From Erythrobacter sp. Alg231-14 (GTDB taxonomy: Bacteria; Pseudomonadota; Alphaproteobacteria; Sphingomonadales; Sphingomonadaceae): 64,000 nucleotides of DNA. The stretch lies in the NCBI RefSeq assembly GCF_900149685.1, contig NZ_LT702999.1:1612001-1676000 (forward strand). The letters are read 5' to 3'. Below, one piece after another: positions 16,335 to 25,023 of the stretch (positions are counted from its first letter, which is position 1; each line of letters starts with the position of its first letter). Made by a program: the position numbers and the translations under genes. Under the pieces are notes generated by a model. It saw only the letters and a program-made list of their open reading frames with translations. It ran no database searches and was not told the DNA's origin.

Positions 16335-16498
16335 AATTTGTGCGATTAGGCGCAGCGGCATGATGGGGCAAGCGTCAGGAACGCAAAGGGCCCAAAATCA
16401 TCCTGTCCCGGTCCATACAAAAACTTGATCGGGTGTCGCTTTGAGTGTGCTTGTATTGGCCATGCGATGCGCCATTGATCACGGCGCATTTGACGCGA

Positions 16499-17680
16499 TC
16501 AATCGCGATAGGAAATCGACATTTTCCCGGCTGCTTCCGCTGCGAGGGCGCGGGCTTCATCGGTGTCCTCTCCCGCCGCCAAGGCCACGCCCATCCGGCG
16601 ATAGGGTCGCGTAGTAGGCTTACCAAACAGGCGTAGATCGACATTCGGGCTAAGTCCCAATGCATCGGCCACGCCCTCAAAACCGAATTCCGCGCTTTCC
16701 CGGTCTGCCAAAATAACCGCCGAAGCCGACGGAAATGCGGGCTCATCACCTAGGATGGGTAAACCCATCACTGCGCGGGCATGCAGGTCAAATTCCGAAA
16801 GGTCCTGAGACATCATCGTCACCATCCCTGTGTCATGCGGGCGCGGGGACAATTCGGAAAAGATTACTTCATCGCCGCGTACGAAAAACTCGACGCCGAA
16901 AAGGCCCCAACCCTTGCCCGTGTCACCGGCGAGAGCTTGAACCACTTTGGTGGCCATCTCCTGCGCTTTGATCAGCGTTTGCGATGCCATCACCGCTGGT
17001 TGCCAACTCTCTTGGTAATCGCCGCGCTCTTGCCTGTGGCCAATGGGTTCGCAAAAATTGATTCCATGACGATGCGCAATCGTCAGCAATGTGATCTCAT
17101 AATCAAACGCGATAAATTCCTCGACTATGACCCGCGCCCGATCCCCGCGCATATTCGCGCGAGCAAATTCCCACGCGGCCTCCAAATCGTTCGCACTGTC
17201 GACTTTGCTCTGACCTTTGCCCGATGAAGACATCACCGGTTTGATCACACATGGGAACCCAGCATAGTCGGCCGCGGCGCGCACATCGGCCAAGCTTTCC
17301 GCGTATCGATAACGCGATGTGACAAGGCCCAAATCCCCTGCTGCAAGATCACGGATCGCATCGCGGTTCATCGTCAATTGGGCTGCGCGTGCGGTGGGAA
17401 CGACGTTAAAACCCTCGGCTTCGAGTTCAACGAGGACTTCGGTTCGGATCGCCTCGATTTCGGGTACGATGTGGTCCGGGCGGTGTTTCAATACGGCGGC
17501 GCGCAATGCGTCCCCGTCCAACATAGAAAACACCTCGGCTTCATCCGCCACCTGCATTGCGGGGGCATCAGCGTAAGCATCGCACGCGATTACTCGGGCG
17601 CCCAAACGTTTTGCAGAAATGACGAATTCGCGACCCAGTTCACCAGAACCCAGCAGCATGATTGTAGATGTGAATGGCAT
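16499..17680 (-). CDS. purT: Formate-dependent phosphoribosylglycinamide formyltransferase PurT
   Basis: A 393-residue ATP-grasp enzyme. It opens STIMLLGSGELGREFVISAK, has FPCVIKPVMSSSGKGQS for ATP binding, and VEFFVRGDEVIFSELSPRPHDTG for metal and substrate. It makes formyl-GAR from GAR, formate and ATP in purine synthesis. PurU, encoded nearby on the same strand, makes the formate, so the cluster is a coherent formate route. Confidence 0.95.
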   Translation of the reverse strand: MPFTSTIMLLGSGELGREFVISAKRLGARVIACDAYADAPAMQVADEAEVFSMLDGDALRAAVLKHRPDHIVPEIEAIRTEVLVELEAEGFNVVPTARAAQLTMNRDAIRDLAAGDLGLVTSRYRYAESLADVRAAADYAGFPCVIKPVMSSSGKGQSKVDSANDLEAAWEFARANMRGDRARVIVEEFIAFDYEITLLTIAHRHGINFCEPIGHRQERGDYQESWQPAVMASQTLIKAQEMATKVVQALAGDTGKGWGLFGVEFFVRGDEVIFSELSPRPHDTGMVTMMSQDLSEFDLHARAVMGLPILGDEPAFPSASAVILADRESAEFGFEGVADALGLSPNVDLRLFGKPTTRPYRRMGVALAAGEDTDEARALAAEAAGKMSISYRD

Positions 17681-17757
17681 CGCACACGCCTAGCGTCAGA
17701 TGGCCGCTGCGCCAACCTTGCACCCCGCTTTCCCCCGATTGCACCCAATGTGCCGCC

Positions 17758-18870
17758 TCATGAACGGCGTTTGACCGCGCGCTCCACCGCCTCATCCATC
17801 GCGCGCGTCACCGCCGTGCCGTTGGCGACCGCGCGGACGGGTTGATTGCACACGCGAACCCGCATCCCGCCCCCTGCCCGCGCCATGACCAATCCCAATT
17901 CTGCCTGACGCATGGTCCAGTCGACGCTCACTTCAACACGTGCGAGGCCGGCGCTGGCGGTTAGTTCGGGCGTGCGTTTTGTCGGTGCCGAGGTAAGCCC
18001 CGCAAAGGTTTCAAGCACATCCTGAGCCCAACTCCGTGCCTGACGCAAAGACATGCCGGGCAACAACACCGCAAAGCGATCACCGTCCAATTGCGCCAAC
18101 ACTTTGTGCCGATCGATGTCCGCGCCCGCCATCGTCTCTAGGAATTTGGCAAATCCCCATTGGATTTCGTCGGCGGTGCGTTGGCCATATTGCATGAACA
18201 CAGCCCGCAAGGAATCCACCGCCATAATCGCGACCGTCTGCTCGCTCCCCTCGGTTAGTGACCGGCTAAGGCTGGCATTGAATGCATGGCGGTTTGCAAG
18301 GCCTGTCATCGGATCAGTCAGTGCGTGCGCGTTGATCTCCCCCTCAAGAGAGCGCTTGTGTTGAACCGACCTGATCAGGCCCAATGCGCCTTGTGCAGCA
18401 CTATCAACTGAGCCGTCTTCGGGCTCGATGACCTTCAGGCTAAAGGCGTACCAACGCAAACAAGAAGGTGCATGGCAATGCCCCTTTGAACAAGATTGCC
18501 CATCGATCGACGGAGGAACAGAATCCGATTGGCTGAAATGGTCATCATCCAAAAGGTCGGAACACGACCGGATAGGAAATTCGATCCACCCCGCCTGCCC
18601 TTCCCCTGAAAGAGCCCGCGCAACATGACGGGCAACGTCTGATGAATGATCAGCGTCTGCCAAATCGGCGATGTGCGGCATCAACAACAAGGACGACAGA
18701 TCGATCCCCAGCTCAGCGGCATTTTCCGACGCATGCGTGATAAACCCTGCCGGATCCAAACGTACGACAATGTCGCCCGATGCATCCTCCAAAAGCCCGT
18801 GCAGCACGCGACCTTCTTCAACACTGAAACCCAATTCCAAACCGATTGCCCCCGGCCTTGTGACGATCAC
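17758..18870 (-). CDS. PAS-degenerate GGDEF domain protein with Cys-rich insert
   Basis: A 370-residue protein starting at GTG 18870 behind GAGAGGTGG. Residues 20-150 resemble a PAS sensor (IVVRLDPAGFITHASENAAE). It contains an unusual insert SCSKGHCHAPSC (C-x4-C-x4-C plus His) that could bind metal. After LTDPMTGLANRHAF, the GGDEF site reads LDGDRF, so the signature glutamate is Arg; cyclase activity is doubtful and a receptor role is likely. It lies next to a PilZ-HTH protein, suggesting a c-di-GMP link. Confidence 0.85.
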   Translation of the reverse strand: MIVTRPGAIGLELGFSVEEGRVLHGLLEDASGDIVVRLDPAGFITHASENAAELGIDLSSLLLMPHIADLADADHSSDVARHVARALSGEGQAGWIEFPIRSCSDLLDDDHFSQSDSVPPSIDGQSCSKGHCHAPSCLRWYAFSLKVIEPEDGSVDSAAQGALGLIRSVQHKRSLEGEINAHALTDPMTGLANRHAFNASLSRSLTEGSEQTVAIMAVDSLRAVFMQYGQRTADEIQWGFAKFLETMAGADIDRHKVLAQLDGDRFAVLLPGMSLRQARSWAQDVLETFAGLTSAPTKRTPELTASAGLARVEVSVDWTMRQAELGLVMARAGGGMRVRVCNQPVRAVANGTAVTRAMDEAVERAVKRRS

Positions 18871-18903
18871 TTGGTCGATCCACCTCTCGGTCGTGGGGTT
18901 TTT

Positions 18904-18975
18904 AACTAACTTTGAAAGTATTACTTTTCCAAAATCACAATATTCACGGCTATTGGTGAGTAATATTAGTTAGTT
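18904..18975. promoter_or_regulatory. AT-rich upstream region with 8-bp inverted repeat
   Basis: AACTAACT at 18904-18911 and its reverse complement at 18968-18975 lie in AT-rich DNA upstream of the GGDEF gene. The region 18871-19076 probably holds that gene's promoter; no coding sequence is seen. Confidence 0.35.
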
Positions 18976-19076
18976 TTGTTTGCTTACCCGACTAAAAAAC
19001 GAATCAACGTTATCAATTGTTTACCATCTTTTATTGATGTCGGGCAGCCGTATGTTCGTAATATTGAAACTTCGCC

Positions 19077-19802
19077 CTAGACCTCGATCATGATCCGCAC
19101 ATTGCTGGGCTCTGTTCCGTATTTGGTTGCGATACGCAATCGGCATTCTTCAACCAACGCACTGTTGTGATTGTTGGGGGTTCCGACATTCAGATCGCCC
19201 TCATCCACGCCGAGCACATGGGCGATCGCCTCCATACGTTCAGGTAACGGACGCGCCTTGCCCTTTTCCCATGCCCAAACGGTTGGCTTGCTAACCCCCA
19301 ATTCAGCCGCAACCTGAGCCAATGTTAGCCCCTTTTCACGACGCAGTCGGTTGAGGCGAACTCCAAATGGATCGCTTACGATAGGGCGATGGGCGATTGT
19401 CGCACGATGATCGACAATATTGGTCGGCGCGCCTTTATCATGAACGGCCGGACCGCCCCGCAATTGCGCCGCAGCAAGCGCGGATTCACCCAAAGATTGT
19501 TGAAACGCGCAACCAAACAAGTTGCCGCTTTCCCAAACGATTTCGGCGCCAACCGGGCCAATATCGGGCATATCCACGGCCAAGACCTCGCCAACATTCA
19601 ATGCCAGATCTGTCTCAATCAATAGACCCACAGCCGAAACGTTATGGATAACCACATTCGCTTCAACCCCGCCGGGCAGCACGCCGCTGGTCTCCAAACG
19701 CAAAGCGCGGCGGGCTTGTCGGCGCGGATCAATGGATGCGCCGTGCGATTGTTCTTGAAAATTGGACGATTGTGCGGGGGCGAGGTGGGCTTTGAAGGCC
19801 AT
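19077..19802 (-). CDS. PilZ domain fused to XRE-family HTH regulator
   Basis: A 241-residue protein. The N-terminal half is PilZ-like: an arginine motif in DPRRQARRALR (residues 25-35) and HNVSAVGLLIE, matching the N-x-S-x-x-G part of the c-di-GMP pocket. The C-terminal half is a Cro/CI helix-turn-helix: RLNRLRREKGLTLAQVAAEL, then GVSKPTVWAWEKGKARPLP. The pairing suggests DNA binding controlled by c-di-GMP, but this is inference. It is immediately upstream of the degenerate GGDEF gene on the same strand. Confidence 0.85.
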   Translation of the reverse strand: MAFKAHLAPAQSSNFQEQSHGASIDPRRQARRALRLETSGVLPGGVEANVVIHNVSAVGLLIETDLALNVGEVLAVDMPDIGPVGAEIVWESGNLFGCAFQQSLGESALAAAQLRGGPAVHDKGAPTNIVDHRATIAHRPIVSDPFGVRLNRLRREKGLTLAQVAAELGVSKPTVWAWEKGKARPLPERMEAIAHVLGVDEGDLNVGTPNNHNSALVEECRLRIATKYGTEPSNVRIMIEV

Positions 19803-19901
19803 TGCATGAGACTCCTTGGGGGAAGCCTCATTTTTTCGTTACAAGAGTTAAGAAGGAGTTAGCGCCGCTCAACCAACTCGTCGAAGCGGCGCGTCTACCC
19901 T

Positions 19902-21212
19902 TCAATCCACCGCATCGAGCCCATAAGCGGTGTGCAAAATTCGCACCGCAAGCTCAGTTTCGTCTTCATCAATCAGGACGCTAACCTTGATCTCTGATGT
20001 GGAGATTGCCTGAATGTTGATGCCCCGATCGGACAACGCACGGAACATCGTGCTGGCGACACCTGCATGGCTTTTCATGCCAACACCGACAACGCTGATT
20101 TTGGCGATATGGCTGTCGGTGATGATGCGATTAAACCCGATGGCATCCATACGATCTTCCAAAAGCGCCTGAGCGCGCGCCAGATCCGCCTGAGGGACGG
20201 TGAAAGTCACGTCGGTTTCGCCTTTGTCGCGACCCACGTTTTGGATGATCATATCAACATTGATCGATGCATCGGCCAATGGCGTGAAAATATCCGCCAC
20301 CGCGCCAGGCTTGTCGGGCACACGGGTGAGGATGATCTTTGCCTCATTTTTGTCATGCGCAATGCCGGTTACCAGCTGGCGTTCCATATCGCCGTTCTCC
20401 ACCAATTCGTCCATTTCTTCATCCGAAACAATCAACGTTCCGGGCAATTCGTCGGCTGAAACCGCATCGTCGCCAACAAAGCTGGAGAGCACTTGAATGC
20501 GCACCCCTTCCTTCATTGCGAGGCCGACGGATCGGGTCTGCAACACTTTCGCGCCAACCGATGCCAGTTCCAACATCTCTTCGTAGGTGACCGCCTTAAG
20601 CTTGCGGGCTTTGGCCACGATGCGCGGATCGGTTGTGTAGACCCCATCAACATCGGTGTAGATATCACAGCGGTCGGCTTTCACCGCCGCGGCCACAGCG
20701 ACCGCCGACGTATCCGATCCGCCACGACCCAACGTGGTGATCCGCCCATCATCGGATATCCCCTGAAAGCCGGGCACGACGGCAATTTCACCGTTAGTCA
20801 TGCTCTCAGACATATCGGGTGCGTCAATGCTCTCAATGCGGGCCTTGGAATGCGCCTCAATCGTCTTGACCGGCATTTGCCAGCCCAGCCAGCTGCGCGC
20901 TTTGCAACCCAGGGATTGCAAAGTCATCGCGAGCAGCCCGCTTGTGACCTGCTCGCCGCTGGCAACAACAACATCATATTCTGCTGGATCATAAAGCGCG
21001 TTTGCTTCGCGACAGAAATTGATCAATCGGTCGGTCTCACCGGCCATGGCGCTCACCACCACGGCGACTTCGCTCGACACGCCATCGGCATTCGGCGCGG
21101 CTTGCGCGCGCACGATGTTGGCAACACGGCGGATTCGTTCGGTGCCGGCCATCGATGTGCCGCCAAATTTCATCACAATGCGCTGCGTACCCTCGGGTCT
21201 CCCTTGGGACAT
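19902..21212 (-). CDS. lysC: Aspartate kinase
   Basis: About 436 residues from ATG 21212; a TTG eight codons upstream and later ATGs are alternatives. The kinase domain has VMKFGGTSMAGTERIRR and TTLGRGGSDTSAVA; two C-terminal ACT domains follow (TRVPDKPGAVADIF and ISVVGVGMKSHAGVA). It phosphorylates aspartate at the head of the lysine, threonine and methionine pathways, with feedback through the ACT domains. It is divergent from ubiG. Confidence 0.95.
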   Translation of the reverse strand: MSQGRPEGTQRIVMKFGGTSMAGTERIRRVANIVRAQAAPNADGVSSEVAVVVSAMAGETDRLINFCREANALYDPAEYDVVVASGEQVTSGLLAMTLQSLGCKARSWLGWQMPVKTIEAHSKARIESIDAPDMSESMTNGEIAVVPGFQGISDDGRITTLGRGGSDTSAVAVAAAVKADRCDIYTDVDGVYTTDPRIVAKARKLKAVTYEEMLELASVGAKVLQTRSVGLAMKEGVRIQVLSSFVGDDAVSADELPGTLIVSDEEMDELVENGDMERQLVTGIAHDKNEAKIILTRVPDKPGAVADIFTPLADASINVDMIIQNVGRDKGETDVTFTVPQADLARAQALLEDRMDAIGFNRIITDSHIAKISVVGVGMKSHAGVASTMFRALSDRGINIQAISTSEIKVSVLIDEDETELAVRILHTAYGLDAVD

Positions 21213-21302
21213 ATCTCTGGGGGCCTCTTTGGCCAAAACACGGCACTCCTATTGGGTGAGGTTCCTCTAGTGAGGTTTGCTCCGCGCTGCTAACGAGAGG
21301 AA

Positions 21303-22079
21303 ATGGGAAACGCAAACGTATCAAATGTAACCATCCGCCCGGAAGAGGCAGAGTTCTTCGCCGACCTCGCAAAAGATTGGTGGAACCCAAAAGGCAAGAT
21401 GGCCAGCCTGCATCAGGTGAACCCGGTCAGATTGGAGTTCATTCGGGCTGCGATTGACGACCATTTCGGCGATGCGGTGGGCTATGATCGCAAAAGCATC
21501 CGCCCTCTTTTGGGCAAAACTGCGTTGGATATTGGTTGCGGGGCGGGGTTGGTTTGCGAACCGTTGTCGCGATTGGGCGCAGCGGTGACCGGCGTTGATG
21601 CAGCGGCAGAGAATGTTTCGGCGGCCGCGGCCCATGCAGAGGCAAACGATTTGGATATCCGATACTTGGCGGGCGAAGTGGCGTCGCTCGACATTGGTAC
21701 TTTCGATCTGGTTACCTGTCTTGAGGTGGTGGAACATGTCGCGGATAAACCCGCCTTCCTGGCGGATGTGGCGGCACGGTTGTCACCTGATGGATTGCTG
21801 GTCATGTCGACACCCAATCGCACCGCAGCATCGCGCGTCTTACTGGTCGGAGCGGCCGAAGCGGTTGGCTATGTCCCCAAGGGCACTCATCATTGGTCCG
21901 ACTTTGTCACGCCAGAAGAATTGGAAGACTTGTTGGAGGATGCAGGACTCAAAGTGATCGAACGACGCGGCATCGCATTTGGATTGGGCAAAGGTGGATT
22001 GGGCACCGGCATGGGTGGCGGCCTGCACCTGTCCGATAACGAATCGCTCAATTACATTGTGTCGGCAGGCCGCATCTAA
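21303..22079 (+). CDS. ubiG: Ubiquinone biosynthesis O-methyltransferase UbiG
   Basis: A 258-residue SAM-dependent methyltransferase from ATG 21303. It shows WWNPKGKMASLHQVNPVRL, typical of UbiG, then SAM motif I ALDIGCGAGLVCEPL, CLEVVEHV, and LVMSTPNRT. It methylates both catechol-type hydroxyls in ubiquinone synthesis. The stop overlaps that of the convergent DCC gene. Confidence 0.95.
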   Translation: MGNANVSNVTIRPEEAEFFADLAKDWWNPKGKMASLHQVNPVRLEFIRAAIDDHFGDAVGYDRKSIRPLLGKTALDIGCGAGLVCEPLSRLGAAVTGVDAAAENVSAAAAHAEANDLDIRYLAGEVASLDIGTFDLVTCLEVVEHVADKPAFLADVAARLSPDGLLVMSTPNRTAASRVLLVGAAEAVGYVPKGTHHWSDFVTPEELEDLLEDAGLKVIERRGIAFGLGKGGLGTGMGGGLHLSDNESLNYIVSAGRI

Positions 22080-22510
22080 AGGATACGGTCCGCCTGTTCC
22101 GCGGTCGGCACCCAACATTCATCGCGCTTGCCAAACCAGCGGTAACGGTTGCGCGCGATCATCTTATATAGAGGATCGCGAACAATTCGCGGTACCAATT
22201 TGAACACTGCGCCTGCGCGCCAAGGCCACCCCAATTCGCTCCACATATGCAAAACGGCATCGCTGTTCATCCATATGCGGCCGCTATTGGAGTCACCGGG
22301 ACGCTCGGCATCGATCAGAACAAAGCTCTCAGGGTCCTTAGGTTCGAGCCCTGCTTCCCGCATCAATTGAGCACCGACTGGGTCCTGCATCGCGGCGAGG
22401 CGGAATTTCCCTTCCGTGTCGTTCTTCAACACAAACTGAGCGTTGGCCGTGCACAAGACGCACACACCATCAAACACGATGATCGGATGATCGCGTGCGA
22501 TCTCAACCAT
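22076..22510 (-). CDS. DCC (DUF393) thiol-disulfide oxidoreductase-like protein
   Basis: A 144-residue protein with the family motif IVFDGVCVLCTANAQFV, where DGVCxLC holds a C-x2-C pair, and the terminal basic WFGKRDECWVP. The fold is thioredoxin-like; the physiological partner is unknown. It starts six bases after the GDPD stop, so it is likely the last gene of a three-gene operon with the ArsC-like and GDPD genes. Confidence 0.88.
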   Translation of the reverse strand: MVEIARDHPIIVFDGVCVLCTANAQFVLKNDTEGKFRLAAMQDPVGAQLMREAGLEPKDPESFVLIDAERPGDSNSGRIWMNSDAVLHMWSELGWPWRAGAVFKLVPRIVRDPLYKMIARNRYRWFGKRDECWVPTAEQADRIL

Positions 22511-22515
22511 GCTTG

Positions 22516-23592
22516 CTATTCAGTCGGCTCCGCGAGCAGTTCGATAAGCTCGCGCGTGTTGTCGGTAAAAAATCCATCGGCGCCGGTGTCTATCGCCGCA
22601 GACCATAGCCGGCGATATTGTCCGTCAGCCGCCGGCCCGCCGTCGTTTTGAAGAGTGTTCGGCATAAAGCCGTTCTCTTTCCGCAACGTCCATGGGTGCA
22701 CAATCAATCCCGCGGCGTGCGCATCGCGCACCAGAGCCGTAGGTTCCATCGTATCGGTGTTCAACGCATGGCCAAGCCAAGGGCCGATCCCGTCGGCATA
22801 CTCCGCGATTTCCGCCAACCCACTGGGTGAAAGCATGTCGGACCAACGCATGTCAGGTTCATCATACGGACCGCCTGTGGGGCCAATCAACAACACCAAC
22901 GGCGTGTCGATCCGTTGATCCAACCGCTGCAGGGGGCCAACTTCAAATATTTGAACAAACACCGGCGCGTCTGCGCCATCCAAGCCAGCTTGCCGCAGTT
23001 CACGCACCAACAAATCTACCATGTCGATGCCCTCTTGCTCCAACAAGACGGTGGGGTGTTTCAATTCCGGGTATAGGCCGATCGTCCGCCCGGTTTCCGC
23101 CTCTTTGGCGCGGACGAGTTGGATCACTTCGGCAAAGGTTGGTATTTGATAGAGGCCGTTATAGGCCGTGTTGCTTGGCCGGATATTTCCGACCCGTTCT
23201 TTGGCGCGCAGGGTGCGCAATTCGGCCAATGTGAAATCTTCTGCGAACCACCCGGCAACCTGCCGCCCATCGATCGTCTTAGTGCGGCGACGGCTTTCAA
23301 ATTCCTCACGCGAGGCGACATCGGTTGTTCCTGAAAGCTCGTTTTCATGGCGCGAAACCAAAACGAGGTCTTTCGTCACGATCAGATCGGGTTCGATATA
23401 ATCGGCACCTAGATCAATCGCCAACTCGTATGCAGCAAGAGTGTGTTCCGGCCGTTCGCCCGAGGCACCGCGATGGGCAATGACCAAGGGGCGATCCGCC
23501 CCGTCTGCCCCATTGGAACGGTCATCAGCGGCCACCGGCACACCCATTGTCAAAGCGCCAGCCATCAGGCCGAAAAAAGCGATGCGGACCAT
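22516..23592 (-). CDS. glpQ: Glycerophosphodiester phosphodiesterase, periplasmic
   Basis: A 358-residue protein with signal peptide (MVRIAFFGLMAGALTMGVPVAA). The GDPD barrel shows VIAHRGASGERPEHTLAAYE and GADYIEPDLIVTKD, with the catalytic His residues and Glu, and HPWTLRKEN near the end. It releases glycerol-3-phosphate from phospholipid-derived glycerophosphodiesters. Its start lies inside the end of the ArsC-like gene (28-bp overlap). Confidence 0.9.
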   Translation of the reverse strand: MVRIAFFGLMAGALTMGVPVAADDRSNGADGADRPLVIAHRGASGERPEHTLAAYELAIDLGADYIEPDLIVTKDLVLVSRHENELSGTTDVASREEFESRRRTKTIDGRQVAGWFAEDFTLAELRTLRAKERVGNIRPSNTAYNGLYQIPTFAEVIQLVRAKEAETGRTIGLYPELKHPTVLLEQEGIDMVDLLVRELRQAGLDGADAPVFVQIFEVGPLQRLDQRIDTPLVLLIGPTGGPYDEPDMRWSDMLSPSGLAEIAEYADGIGPWLGHALNTDTMEPTALVRDAHAAGLIVHPWTLRKENGFMPNTLQNDGGPAADGQYRRLWSAAIDTGADGFFTDNTRELIELLAEPTE

Positions 23593-23921
23593 GTATCTTC
23601 CTTAAACCCGACGAGAGACTGTGCGCCATATTCTACCACTGGCCGTTTGATCATGGAGGGATGCTGAACCAGAAGGTCCACAGCCGATTGATCGTCGTCC
23701 GCTTGCGCCTTTTGTTCTTCAGTGAGCTTGCGGAAAGTGGTCCCGCGTTTGTTCACAATGACATCGACGCCGTGAGCCGCAATCCAACGCGATACTTTTT
23801 CAGGATCTGCGCCAATCCTTTTGTAATCGTGAAATGTGTAGTCCACCCCGTTTGCATCGAGCCAGCGCCGCGCCTTTTTGACGGTGTCGCAATTCGGTAT
23901 GCCGTAAACGTCGATAGCCAT
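23565..23921 (-). CDS. ArsC/Spx-family protein (YffB-like)
   Basis: A 118-residue thioredoxin-fold protein opening DVYGIPNCDTVKKARRWLDA, with a single Cys in PNCDT, and ending with KRPVVEYG. Matches the YffB group of the arsenate-reductase superfamily, often glutathione-dependent; real arsenate reduction is unlikely. The 3' end overlaps the GDPD start. Confidence 0.88.
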   Translation of the reverse strand: MAIDVYGIPNCDTVKKARRWLDANGVDYTFHDYKRIGADPEKVSRWIAAHGVDVIVNKRGTTFRKLTEEQKAQADDDQSAVDLLVQHPSMIKRPVVEYGAQSLVGFKEDTWSASLFSA

Positions 23922-24007
23922 AATGATCCTAAGTTCTTGATCCGTGAGCCGACTTGAAGCCGATCAGCAAGCGTGCCACTCTTTCGCTCAGAATCGGGGG
24001 CGACACA

Positions 24008-24421
24008 ATGGCATTTTGGGATACAGACCTAACCACACGAATGGGCGCAGAAACCGCAACGGGTCAGGCAGGCGTCGCCTGTTTCGTATTGGCTGGTTTT
24101 AGAATCGTCGCGTTGTTGTTTTTCGGCGGCATGGTCGGATTGGACAACTTTGAAGGTTTATTCTTGGCCGGGATGACCGGGCTCGAAGCGCTCATGGCGG
24201 TGGTAGCAGGCTTTCGCTTTCGATCTGGCAATGGTGCCTATTGGGGCATTGCGGTTGCCGCGCTGCTAGCATTGAGCATCCTCAGCAGCCTTGTCTCTTT
24301 GGCGATCGGCGGCGTTGTCATCAGCGCGATATTCTTCGTGATTGTCGTCCAAGGGGTGCGCGGCGCCCTTGCTCTGCGCAACACCCATTTTGACGACGAA
24401 GATCTCGAAGCGTTCGAATGA
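24008..24421 (+). CDS. Small integral membrane protein, unknown function
   Basis: A 137-residue protein from ATG 24008 (MAFWDTDLTTRMG). Four hydrophobic segments are visible (ACFVLAGFRIVALLFFGG, FLAGMTGLEALMAVVAGF, WGIAVAALLALSILSS, ISAIFFVIVVQGV), then an acidic tail. No family was recognised. It is convergent with ruvC, with one base between the stops. Confidence 0.72.
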   Translation: MAFWDTDLTTRMGAETATGQAGVACFVLAGFRIVALLFFGGMVGLDNFEGLFLAGMTGLEALMAVVAGFRFRSGNGAYWGIAVAALLALSILSSLVSLAIGGVVISAIFFVIVVQGVRGALALRNTHFDDEDLEAFE

Positions 24422-24422
24422 T

Positions 24423-24902
24423 CTAGAACCTGCGCACCAAATGCGCATCGGCAATGGCAACCGCAAGCGCATCGGCAGCATCCGCGCCAGCGATTGTTGT
24501 GCCCGCCAGCAGGACCTTGACCATCGCAGCAACTTGTTTCTTATCGGCGGCACCGGTGCCCACGACAGCCTTCTTCACCAATCGCGCTGCGTGTTCATTC
24601 ACGCTAAGCTGCGCACCGCCGCATGCTGTAAGCACCGCGCCACGGGCCTGAGCCAGCTTCAATGTTGATTGCGGGTTCTCATTGACGAAAACCTCTTCGC
24701 ACGCGGCGCGATCCGGCCTGTGCGCCGCGATCACTGCGGCAATCCCATCGTGCAATTGCGCCAAACGTTCCGCCATTGGCGTCTTGGGATTGGTCGGCAG
24801 TTGCCCATTGGCAAGATGCGACAAGCGGGTGCCATCTGCGCGAACAACGCCCCAGCCGGTGCAGGAAAGCGAGGGGTCTAGGCCGAGGATGATCACGCTC
24901 AT
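24423..24902 (-). CDS. ruvC: Holliday junction resolvase RuvC
   Basis: A 159-residue protein from ATG 24902. It opens SVIILGLDPSLSCTGWGVV with the first catalytic Asp, then ACEEVFVNENP (Glu), and ends AGADAADALAVAIADAH with the last acidic residues. It cuts Holliday junctions with RuvAB during recombination. yebC and a 30-codon ORF lie upstream on the same strand, the usual yebC-ruvC pairing. Confidence 0.95.
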   Translation of the reverse strand: MSVIILGLDPSLSCTGWGVVRADGTRLSHLANGQLPTNPKTPMAERLAQLHDGIAAVIAAHRPDRAACEEVFVNENPQSTLKLAQARGAVLTACGGAQLSVNEHAARLVKKAVVGTGAADKKQVAAMVKVLLAGTTIAGADAADALAVAIADAHLVRRF

Positions 24903-24903
24903 T

Positions 24904-24996
24904 CTATAGCCCCACTCTCCAGCCCAATCGCCAAACGATTGCGACCAAAAGCGCCACCAGCAACGCACCGAAAAAAGCCAGCTCCAAAACCTTCAT
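24904..24996 (-). CDS. Candidate 30-residue single-span membrane peptide upstream of ruvC
   Basis: ATG 24996 to TAG 24904 reads MKVLELAFFGALLVALLVAI followed by VWRLGWRVGL. It is one continuous hydrophobic helix with a basic C-terminus, typical of bacterial small membrane proteins. Its stop is one base before the ruvC ATG, so ruvC could be coupled to it. The ribosome site is weak and conservation is unknown. Confidence 0.45.
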   Translation of the reverse strand: MKVLELAFFGALLVALLVAIVWRLGWRVGL

Positions 24997-25023
24997 CGCT
25001 GGCCCATACAATCCCGATGCAAA

